The translations under genes were made by a program, and so were the position numbers. Below are positions 1 through 5,896 of a stretch of DNA of 20,196 bases, in pieces (the first letter of the stretch is position 1; the number at the start of each line of letters is the position of its first letter). The DNA is from an uncultured Mollicutes bacterium (GTDB taxonomy: Bacteria > Bacillota_I > Bacilli_A > RFN20 > CAG-826). Where the stretch lies: the NCBI GenBank assembly GCA_900539595.1, contig UQCQ01000021.1, forward strand, positions 1 through 20,196, in the 5' to 3' direction. The notes under the pieces are model-generated. The model was not told the DNA's origin, made no database searches, and saw nothing but the letters and a program-made list of their open reading frames with translations.

Positions 1-57
1 CATCCTAATGACCATCCTAATGACCATCCTAATGACCATCCTAATGACCATCCTATT
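1..57. repeat. Tandem 12-bp repeat cluster A (CATCCTAATGAC)
   Basis: Four exact tandem copies of CATCCTAATGAC (starting at 1, 13, 25 and 37) are followed by a fifth partial copy, CATCCTATT, at 49. The array touches the window edge and may extend upstream. The same core recurs at 185, 197 and 210 just before the downstream gene. An ATGACC at 44-49 followed 17 bases later by TATATA at 67-72 gives a weak promoter-like pair whose -35 lies inside the repeat. The most likely role is a set of iterated binding sites (iterons or operators); this is inferred. Confidence 0.85.
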
Positions 58-95
58 AGAAATATCTATATAGTGTAGTTTGTTTATCCGACCAT

Positions 96-110
96 AAAAA
101 TAGTATTTTT
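96..110. repeat. AT-only perfect inverted repeat
   Basis: AAAAATA-G-TATTTTT is a perfect inverted repeat in the AT-rich stretch between the two repeat clusters. It contains no G/C pairs in the arms, so it is unlikely to be a terminator. It could be a protein-binding site or simply a product of AT-richness. Nothing else is visible in the 120 bases between the clusters. Confidence 0.3.
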
Positions 111-182
111 CATCGATAAATGGCCGAATATTACTTTTTTTCTTATTTCAAATTAGTTGCCTTTCATTTCAAGAAAAGTATG

Positions 183-217
183 ACCATCCTATTGACCATC
201 CTATTAAACCATCCTAT
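183..217. repeat. Repeat cluster B (ACCATCCTAT) overlapping promoter
   Basis: Three copies of the motif ACCATCCTAT start at 183, 195 and 208, so the spacings are 12 and 13 bases. The core CATCCTA is the same as in the array at 1-57. The copies cover the -35, the spacer and part of the -10 of the promoter at 192-220. A protein bound here would directly block or reposition RNA polymerase. Confidence 0.8.
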
Positions 218-220
218 ATT
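192..220 (+). promoter_or_regulatory. Promoter of the AlbA_2 gene inside the repeats
   Basis: TTGACC (192-197) and TATATT (215-220) are separated by exactly 17 bases and each matches the sigma-A consensus at 5 of 6 positions. Transcription would start near 227, leaving a leader of about 20 bases before the ATG at 248. The -35 is built from the repeat unit itself. Confidence 0.65.
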
Positions 221-247
221 AAATTTACATTGCGAGGCACCCAAGAA

Positions 248-1951
248 ATGAATGAATCAAAAGAGTTGGAATTTAAAATCGTTTTAGATCGAAAGCACCC
301 CGAACACTGGATGAAAACCGTGTGTGCCTTCGCCATGACTAACGGCGGCAAGCTCATGGTTGGTTATCAGGACGACGGTTCTTTCGTTGGAATCCCATCT
401 AAAAACGTTGACGACGAAGTTCAATACGCCGTCAATCAGTTCCGTCATCTTTCTAAGCCCATGGTTGTATACGACGTCCGTTACGAAGAACGCCCGGAAT
501 TCCCAGGACGGAAGGGGATTATTTTCCAGATTCAGCCCCGCAAAGAAATCACTTGGCTCACCCCTCACGACCATAGCCCTCTCGCCTATATTCGTGAGGA
601 AAGAGCAACTCTCCCCGCCCCCGTCGAAGTATTGCAAGAACGGCTGCTAGAATCATTAACCGTGCCTTATGATTCCGTTAGCACCGGAGTTAAGCGAAGC
701 GAGGTATCTTTTTCCCTTCTTTCTGATTTATATGCCAGCAAGCACGATGGGCGGCCTTTGACCGAGCGAGATTTAGTTTCTTTTGGTTTGGTAGACAAGA
801 ATGGCTTTCTAACCATAACTGGCTACGTATTTTGCGATGATAGCGACTATTCCAACGCCCAAGTTCTTTGCACCACTTGGCCCGAAACCGATAAAGGTGG
901 GCGCAATTACCTCGACTCCAAGACATTTTCGGGGTCCATTTTGCAACTAATCGAAAAAATGATGGATTACGTTCACGGAGTGATGTTCTTTCAATTTGGC
1001 GGGGTCAAAAAAGGGATGTTTCGCGAAGAGGATGGTTCTTTTTCCACCGCTTCTTTGCGCGAAGCTTTCGTGAACGCCGTCGCTCACCGAGACTACCGCC
1101 TCTCCGGGCCGATTTCTTTGCAATGTTTCCCTGACCGAATTGAAATCACCTCCCCCGGATCCATGCGTTCTTTAAAATCCGTAACGAACTTGCCTCTAAT
1201 TGGGGTGGAATCGGATCGAAGAAACCAGACCATTTCCGCGATGCTCGCCCGAATCGGCTTGATGGAAGAAAGAGGATCAGGGTTTGATTTGATTCTAAAC
1301 GACTACGCCCTTTTAGACGAACGTTACACTCCGCGCATCACCGCGACCAAAACCTACTTCACTTTATCGCTTAAAAACAAAAAGTACGATTACGGGTCCC
1401 TTTTAGGAGTCGCTAATGGAACCAGTTCTCTCGTTCACGTTCCCAACACCCCAATGTTTTCTTCGCGCGAATCTCTTTACAAAGAAAATCTAAAATATCC
1501 CCTTGTCGAAGATTTGATCCGTCAAAATCCAAACGCCAAATTTGCCGATATTCAAAAAGGAACCGGATTAACTCTAGGCGGAGCAAAATACTTAATCACA
1601 GCCATGAAAAAAGCTTGTTTGATCCGGAGGGAAGGAAATCCCGTCAATGGTCATTACGAAGTCGTTCAAGACTCCGATCGCCCCGCGGATTTTCTCCGTC
1701 TTGACATAGAAAGCCGCACCAAAGCCGTCGCGTGGTGCGTCCGTTATTTTATGGCTTCTTCTGCTTACGATCCCAGGTGCACTTCCATTGAATTAAAAAG
1801 GACATTGGAGGCTTTTGATGGCACTTATTTAAGCAATGGGCAATTCAAAGGTGCAATGCTTTTATCGGGATATAAACCCCAAAATGAAGAAGACTTAAAT
1901 TGGGTTTTTGCCGTCTCGGAGAAATCTCCCGCCTTTCATCTCAAAAAATAG
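248..1951 (+). CDS. AlbA_2 / HATPase_c_4 putative regulator (COG2865-like)
   Basis: This 567-aa protein resembles the Schlafen-AlbA_2 family of putative transcriptional regulators (COG2865, 'RecG-like'). The N-terminal 130 residues carry the ESKELEFK opening and the GG-x-L-x-x-G core typical of AlbA_2 nucleic-acid-binding domains. The middle has the GHKL-like helix E272..N276 followed by AHRDY, and then a glycine-rich EERGSG segment, as in HATPase_c_4. Residues of about 410-475 look like a winged helix. The ATG at 248 is preferred over the in-frame TTG at 230, because the promoter at 192-220 would put the TTG almost at the transcript's 5' end; AGG at 235-237 is a weak SD. The gene stands alone and ends at a terminator. 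Repeats over its promoter suggest autoregulation. Members of this family are also found in defence and accessory islands; the cellular target is unknown. Confidence 0.8.
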   Translation: MNESKELEFKIVLDRKHPEHWMKTVCAFAMTNGGKLMVGYQDDGSFVGIPSKNVDDEVQYAVNQFRHLSKPMVVYDVRYEERPEFPGRKGIIFQIQPRKEITWLTPHDHSPLAYIREERATLPAPVEVLQERLLESLTVPYDSVSTGVKRSEVSFSLLSDLYASKHDGRPLTERDLVSFGLVDKNGFLTITGYVFCDDSDYSNAQVLCTTWPETDKGGRNYLDSKTFSGSILQLIEKMMDYVHGVMFFQFGGVKKGMFREEDGSFSTASLREAFVNAVAHRDYRLSGPISLQCFPDRIEITSPGSMRSLKSVTNLPLIGVESDRRNQTISAMLARIGLMEERGSGFDLILNDYALLDERYTPRITATKTYFTLSLKNKKYDYGSLLGVANGTSSLVHVPNTPMFSSRESLYKENLKYPLVEDLIRQNPNAKFADIQKGTGLTLGGAKYLITAMKKACLIRREGNPVNGHYEVVQDSDRPADFLRLDIESRTKAVAWCVRYFMASSAYDPRCTSIELKRTLEAFDGTYLSNGQFKGAMLLSGYKPQNEEDLNWVFAVSEKSPAFHLKK

Positions 1952-1963
1952 ATTGTGATTTCT

Positions 1964-1981
1964 AGGGCTTATAGCCCTTTT
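1964..1981 (+). terminator. Intrinsic terminator after the AlbA_2 gene
   Basis: AGGGCT-TAT-AGCCCT forms a perfect 6-bp stem with a 3-base loop and runs into TTTT, starting 12 bases after the stop codon. It separates the AlbA_2 gene from the riboswitch operon. Confidence 0.75.
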
Positions 1982-1996
1982 CGGCGTGGTTAGCCA

Positions 1997-2025
1997 TTGA
2001 CAGGAAAAGGGAGTATCGATAAACT
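1997..2025 (+). promoter_or_regulatory. Promoter of the c-di-GMP operon
   Basis: A perfect -35 TTGACA (1997-2002) is followed after 17 bases by TAAACT (2020-2025), a 4/6 match to the -10 consensus. The start would be near 2032, so that the RNA begins directly with the GEMM-I 5' consensus CGATAAAGGCAAA. This agreement between promoter and riboswitch position supports both calls. Confidence 0.6.
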
Positions 2026-2036
2026 ACGAATCGATA
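2014..2036. promoter_or_regulatory. Inverted repeat over the operon -10 (candidate operator)
   Basis: TATCGAT (2014-2020), nine bases, then ATCGATA (2030-2036) form a perfect 7-bp inverted repeat. Its loop contains most of the -10 hexamer and it reaches the expected transcription start. If transcription starts near 2032 the left arm is not in the RNA, so this would act as a DNA operator rather than an RNA hairpin. Confidence 0.4.
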
Positions 2037-2101
2037 AAGGCAAAACCTAGGTAACTAGGCGACGCAAAGCTACAGGGCCCCGAAGGAGGCAGCCAGCTCC
2101 C
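2031..2101 (+). ncRNA. Cyclic di-GMP-I (GEMM-I) riboswitch aptamer
   Basis: The sequence carries the GEMM-I signature in order. It has CGATAAAGGCAAAACC (2032-2047), then a stem CCTAG/CTAGG (2046-2050/2055-2059) capped by a GTAA GNRA tetraloop, then the invariant GACGCAAAGC (2061-2070), and then a second stem around GGGCC...GGCAGCC, which would hold the tetraloop receptor. This class binds cyclic di-GMP and controls motility, adhesion and surface-protein genes. Here it sits about 135 bases upstream of an operon that itself encodes an EAL phosphodiesterase and a degenerate GGDEF/EAL protein. A longer outer pairing GGGAG (2009-2013)/CTCCC (2097-2101) is possible only if transcription starts further upstream than predicted. 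Confidence 0.9.
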
Positions 2102-2102
2102 G

Positions 2103-2124
2103 AGAAGTGGAGTGGCTTCTTTTT
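2103..2124 (+). promoter_or_regulatory. Riboswitch expression platform: terminator-like hairpin
   Basis: AGAAG (2103-2107) pairs with CTTCT (2116-2120) around an 8-base loop and runs into T5, starting two bases after the aptamer. CTCC (2097-2100) at the aptamer's 3' edge can alternatively pair with GGAG (2109-2112) in the loop. That gives mutually exclusive folds of the kind expected in a transcriptional expression platform. Whether c-di-GMP turns the operon on or off cannot be read from sequence alone. Confidence 0.5.
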
Positions 2125-2174
2125 GGGCAATTGAAGCGTTGTACTCCCTTCAAAAATTGGGCAAAATATCTTAT

Positions 2175-2190
2175 CTCTCCTTTAGGAGAG
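2175..2190 (+). promoter_or_regulatory. Second leader hairpin with anti-SD sequence
   Basis: CTCTCC-TTTA-GGAGAG is a perfect 6-bp hairpin followed by TTCATTTT, a poor U-tract. CTCCTTT (2177-2183) within it is exactly complementary to AAAGGAG (2220-2226), the Shine-Dalgarno of the first gene. The hairpin and SD sequestration exclude each other, so this could be a translational on/off element downstream of the aptamer. Confidence 0.45.
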
Positions 2191-2219
2191 TTCATTTTCG
2201 TGTGTTATGCGCGCGAACG

Positions 2220-2227
2220 AAAGGAGG
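2220..2227 (+). promoter_or_regulatory. Strong SD (AAAGGAGG) that favours the TTG start at 2237
   Basis: AAAGGAGG ends 9 bases before an in-frame TTG at 2237. The ATG at 2207 lies upstream of this SD and the ATG at 2297 has no SD at all, so the TTG is the best-supported start. TCCTTT (2233-2238) overlaps the start codon and can fold back on AAAGGA (2220-2225), a local hairpin that hides both the SD and the start. Confidence 0.55.
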
Positions 2228-2236
2228 CAACTTCCT

Positions 2237-3244
2237 TTGGGCAAATCCACTTCCAATCCGCCAAGCGACTCCGCTTTTCCCTCGCCAAGCTATAAGATGA
2301 GCGAGAAAATCGCAAGGCGCAAAAAAGCCAAGAAAATCGCGACGATCGTTGGGACTACCGGGCTTGCCGGGGTCACTTTATTTTCGATCATCGCTTTTTT
2401 AGGTCGCGTCTCGGGCAATTTCACCGTCAATATCAATCAAGCTTCTAGCCTTGCTCGGCTTCAATTATCCGAGACTAAGGACTTTGCTTCTCCTTCCGTC
2501 CACCTCAAAGCCCCGGGGCTAGATAACGCCTCCTGCGCTTCTAGCGACGACGTTTTGAAAGTGGGGGATGAAGCCAATATCGCCGAAAACGGCGGTTCGT
2601 ACTCCGAAAAATTAGATGAAATCCGTTATGACGAAGACGGGAATGAAATCTCGAGGATCAATCGCGGTTTGGTTTATTCTTGCTTCTTACTCAATCCTAG
2701 TTCGGCCGCGGTCAAATTCGACTTGAGCCTTGTGATGACGGGCTATTCTTCTCCTTCCAACGCGGCGGTAGAGCCTTATTCCCTCTTACGGGTAGGGATT
2801 TGGCATACCCGTTATGCGATGGACGGGTCGGCCGAGGCAAGCTTATTCAAATGCTTTGCCGCGGATAATACGACCACCAGGTATTCTGGAGATGGCATCC
2901 GTATCGAAGACGATCCCCGCGAATACGTGGGAGAATCCCATTTGATGCGGGGAACCCATTTGGGAGAAAACATCACCTATCGACGTTTGGATCAAACAAT
3001 TGCCACCGATCCCAGGAGCCGGCAAAAAGCGGATAGCTTCACCGGTTATCTGGGGGGAGAAGGCATTTTCTCCGAGCGTTACCGCGCGGACAACGAATAC
3101 CAAATCAACGCCCTGCAGCCGGGACAAATGTCGCGCTTCACCTTCGCCTTCTGGTTCGAAGGGGGCGACCCCGATGGCCAAGGTCCGACTCCTCAGGGAG
3201 CCTCGATGACCTTCCAAATGAATTTCACGCCTTCTGTTTTATAA
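2237..3244 (+). CDS. Exported TasA/CalY-like surface protein 1
   Basis: First gene of the riboswitch operon, 335 aa from the TTG start. The basic N-terminus (RRKKAKK, about residues 28-33) precedes a hydrophobic stretch at 34-55, a signal peptide or membrane anchor. The rest is a Ser/Thr/Asn-rich extracytoplasmic domain with no catalytic motif visible. Near the C-terminus (about 303-313) it has FAFWFEGGDPD followed by an alternating hydrophobic strand. Similar W-x-EG-D endings occur in camelysin/TasA-type proteins processed by SipW, and the next gene has the equivalent YAEGWD. I infer a beta-sandwich fibre or matrix subunit. The ATG at 2207 (345 aa) or 2297 (315 aa) are alternative starts. 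The canonical AYF/AWF motif after the hydrophobic core is missing (GRVSGNF instead), so it may be anchored rather than cleaved. Confidence 0.65.
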   Translation: MGKSTSNPPSDSAFPSPSYKMSEKIARRKKAKKIATIVGTTGLAGVTLFSIIAFLGRVSGNFTVNINQASSLARLQLSETKDFASPSVHLKAPGLDNASCASSDDVLKVGDEANIAENGGSYSEKLDEIRYDEDGNEISRINRGLVYSCFLLNPSSAAVKFDLSLVMTGYSSPSNAAVEPYSLLRVGIWHTRYAMDGSAEASLFKCFAADNTTTRYSGDGIRIEDDPREYVGESHLMRGTHLGENITYRRLDQTIATDPRSRQKADSFTGYLGGEGIFSERYRADNEYQINALQPGQMSRFTFAFWFEGGDPDGQGPTPQGASMTFQMNFTPSVL

Positions 3245-3250
3245 ACCATC

Positions 3251-4333
3251 ATGAAAAAGAATCCGTCCAAAAAGACAACGCATTCCAAAGCCCTATTAGG
3301 AATTGGAGCGCTTTCGCTTGGGCTGACTCTTTCTAGCTTGGCTACCGCGACTTATGCCTGGTTTGATATCGTCTCAAGCGCATCTTTGGACCAAATCCAA
3401 ATGAGTTTTGGCGGAGCTCCAAGCCTAGAGATGGGATTAAAAGATACAGAAGGAAATATCCATTACGCCTCTAGTTGGAACGATGCGTCCTTGCAAGAAT
3501 TAGACCCCACTTACGTTCCGTTTGAGCCCTTAAAAGAAGTTTCTTCCATGTTTGAATCGAGTTGGAATAACTCTTCCTTCGATTCTTCTACGGCATTCCC
3601 TCTTCTTTACGAACCTTTCTACGCAAGCCAAGATCCGACTTCAACCCCGGTAGCCAAAGACGGATTTCTTCAATACGAGATGTTCTTCCGCAGCGACCGT
3701 AACCTCTATTTATTTTTAGACGGGGCGACCAAAATCTCTCCGTTAAACGAATTAAATAAGTCCCGCGCGGAAGAAATCAATGCCCAAACGGGTTCTTCCT
3801 TAAAAGGGTCGGACCTCGACCAAGTCGTCGATGCGGTGCGGGTGAGCTTCTTCAGTGAGACCAGCTTCTACATCTGTTCTCCTAGCGGCTCTTCTTCCGT
3901 CACTTACGGCGGCCTCCTCGACCTCAATAAAGACGGGTATTACGATTCCCGGGACGGCAAAGAAATCATTTATGGAGATTATTCGGGAACTCCACTTTAT
4001 GGGGAGCCCCTTAGCGAAGATAGCTTATCTCCTTCTAACCCCAATGCTTTCGAGGCCAAACACCAAAAAGGGATTTCGCGTTGGCTCTATAACGACGACG
4101 TCGGCTTCCGAAAGGAAACCTCCTATTCCGTCGAAGAGCTCGCGTTAAGCAAATCCGCTTCCTATTTCGACCCTTCTACGATGAAGCCCCTCGCCCATTT
4201 AAAAGCCAACGTCCCCACGCGTCTTGTCTTCACCCTCTACGCCGAGGGGTGGGACCATCATCTCACCGAGAAGATCGCTAACGGCGCCTTCTCCCTTCTA
4301 CTCGCCTTTACCGGACTTGAATCCGCCAAATAA
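3251..4333 (+). CDS. Exported TasA/CalY-like surface protein 2 with SipW-type signal
   Basis: This 360-aa protein has a classic SipW-dependent leader: a basic N-terminus (KKNPSKK), a hydrophobic core at about 14-31, then ATATYAWF (31-38). That matches the TYA-[YW]-F motif cleaved by S26B signal peptidases in TasA and camelysin. The mature part is rich in Ser, Asp and aromatic residues and ends with YAEGWD (330-335) plus a terminal hydrophobic strand. Residues 224-235 (DLNKDGYYDSRD) form an EF-hand/dockerin-type calcium loop with ligands at loop positions 1, 3, 5, 9 and 12. The start is only 7 bases after the previous stop and has no SD, so translation is probably coupled to gene 1. The signal peptidase that would process it is three genes downstream. 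The fibre-subunit role is inferred. Confidence 0.7.
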   Translation: MKKNPSKKTTHSKALLGIGALSLGLTLSSLATATYAWFDIVSSASLDQIQMSFGGAPSLEMGLKDTEGNIHYASSWNDASLQELDPTYVPFEPLKEVSSMFESSWNNSSFDSSTAFPLLYEPFYASQDPTSTPVAKDGFLQYEMFFRSDRNLYLFLDGATKISPLNELNKSRAEEINAQTGSSLKGSDLDQVVDAVRVSFFSETSFYICSPSGSSSVTYGGLLDLNKDGYYDSRDGKEIIYGDYSGTPLYGEPLSEDSLSPSNPNAFEAKHQKGISRWLYNDDVGFRKETSYSVEELALSKSASYFDPSTMKPLAHLKANVPTRLVFTLYAEGWDHHLTEKIANGAFSLLLAFTGLESAK

Positions 4334-4348
4334 AAAAGGAGCACCATT

Positions 4349-5890
4349 ATGTCAGACTATTTCCAGTACCTTAAGGAATTCCTCATTGCCTTCTTTACGA
4401 ACATCGGCCGCTGGTTCAACGACCGCTTCGCCGGTCCTTGGGCTCGCGTCCCCGGGGAATTTGAGAATTATTCCTCTTTATTAAGGACCTATTCCCCCGG
4501 ATTTGGATTCTGGGGATGGTTCTTCTATGTGCTTTTCTTGCTCCTAGCCATCGCCTTAATCGGCTCGGTTCTCTTCTTCATCGGGTATTTTATTTACCGG
4601 TACGTCAAATTCTATAAGAAGGAATCCGCGGCCGATCGCATGCAGGCCCAAATCGAAGAACTCAATTACGAACTCTATCAAGCTTTGGCCGAAAAAGACC
4701 GCATCCTTGGCCTTCAATTCGAAGGAATGGGCGGCAAAGCTCCTGCTAAAATCGGTCCTAAAGGCGAAAAGGAAGAAGAAACTAGCGGCACTGGGCCGCG
4801 CTTCCCGCGTCTTGCTCTTGTGGATTCCCGTTACGCCACCCCGATGTCTCCGACTGAGCTCCCCGTGGACGCCCAAGATATTAGCCTTGTGGGCATCTGC
4901 GAACGCTTCCGCTTGTTCGCCTGCTCCCAGATGGGACTTTATTACACCCCGGAAGTCGTCCGGCAATTCTTCGCCGCGATGGGAACGGGCAAAATCATCA
5001 TTTTGGAAGGGATTTCCGGTACCGGTAAAACCTCGCTTCCTTATTGTTTAGGACGCTTCTTTAAACATAACGCGGCCATCTGCTCCGTCCAGCCTTCTTG
5101 GCATGACCGCAGCGAGTTACTAGGCTATTACAACGACTTCACCCATAAATTCACCGAGACCGAATTCCTCCGCGCGATTTATGAAGCCACTTACCGCGAT
5201 GACATCAACATCGTCGTCCTCGACGAAATGAACCTCGCCCGTATCGAATACTATTTTGCGGAATTCCTCTCCATCATGGAAATGCCAAACGTCAACGAAT
5301 GGAATATTTCCCTCGTTGCCGCTCCCCAACCCGATGACCCCAAACACCTCCGCGATGGAAGGTTGCTCATCCCGCAGAACATTTGGTTCGTGGGCACGGC
5401 CAATAACGATGACTCCACCTTCACGATCACCGATAAGGTTTATGACCGTGCCATGTCCTTATTCTTTGATAATAAAGGGATTGCTTTCGAAGCCCCTTAT
5501 ACCGATCCGCTTCCTCTTCCTTATCATTACTTTAAATCCCTCTTCGACCAAGCGATGGTCGATCACCCCTTAAGCGAAGCCACCTTGACCAAATTCCAGT
5601 CTTTGGATAGCTTTGTCATCGATCACTTCAAGCTCGCCTTTGGTAACCGTATCATGAAGCAGCTTGGCGAATTCGTTCCTTGCTATGTGGGGTGCGGCGG
5701 AACCGAACTCGAAGCCGTCGACTACGTTTTCTGCTCGAAGATTCTCAAGAAATTCGAAGTTTTAAACGTGGGCTTCCTTCGCGACGAATTGCTCGCCCTC
5801 GATAAAGAGCTTGTGCGTCTATTTGGCAAAGGAGAATTCGTTTTATCCCACAAGAAGATCAAATCCTTCTTGAAGCAATCGCAAGAATAA
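4349..5890 (+). CDS. Membrane-anchored McrB-type AAA+ ATPase
   Basis: This 513-aa protein starts with an amphipathic or aromatic N-terminus and a hydrophobic segment at about 55-83. A short coiled coil follows (about 92-120), then a linker, then an AAA+ domain. Walker A is GISGTGKT (221-228). Walker B is VVLDEMNLAR (289-298); DEMNLAR is the hallmark of the McrB/MoxR-related branch. Sensor-1-like FVGTANND lies at 347-354. Classical McrB carries a DNA-binding domain at its N-terminus; here a membrane anchor replaces it. The SD AAAGGAG lies just upstream of the ATG. Its neighbour is a DUF2357-like protein, the usual partner of this ATPase branch. The gene lies between exported proteins and their signal peptidase, so I infer an ATP-driven role in assembly or export at the inner face of the membrane rather than restriction. 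Confidence 0.85.
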   Translation: MSDYFQYLKEFLIAFFTNIGRWFNDRFAGPWARVPGEFENYSSLLRTYSPGFGFWGWFFYVLFLLLAIALIGSVLFFIGYFIYRYVKFYKKESAADRMQAQIEELNYELYQALAEKDRILGLQFEGMGGKAPAKIGPKGEKEEETSGTGPRFPRLALVDSRYATPMSPTELPVDAQDISLVGICERFRLFACSQMGLYYTPEVVRQFFAAMGTGKIIILEGISGTGKTSLPYCLGRFFKHNAAICSVQPSWHDRSELLGYYNDFTHKFTETEFLRAIYEATYRDDINIVVLDEMNLARIEYYFAEFLSIMEMPNVNEWNISLVAAPQPDDPKHLRDGRLLIPQNIWFVGTANNDDSTFTITDKVYDRAMSLFFDNKGIAFEAPYTDPLPLPYHYFKSLFDQAMVDHPLSEATLTKFQSLDSFVIDHFKLAFGNRIMKQLGEFVPCYVGCGGTELEAVDYVFCSKILKKFEVLNVGFLRDELLALDKELVRLFGKGEFVLSHKKIKSFLKQSQE

Positions 5891-5896
5891 TCTCCC

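Noticed and set aside
1..60. Tandem repeats as a CRISPR array
   Set aside because: Units are 12 bp and directly abutting, with no unique spacers and no cas genes nearby.
2107..2300. Two 62-aa open frames in the leader
   Set aside because: They lie in the riboswitch expression platform, have no SD or family similarity, and look like chance frames.
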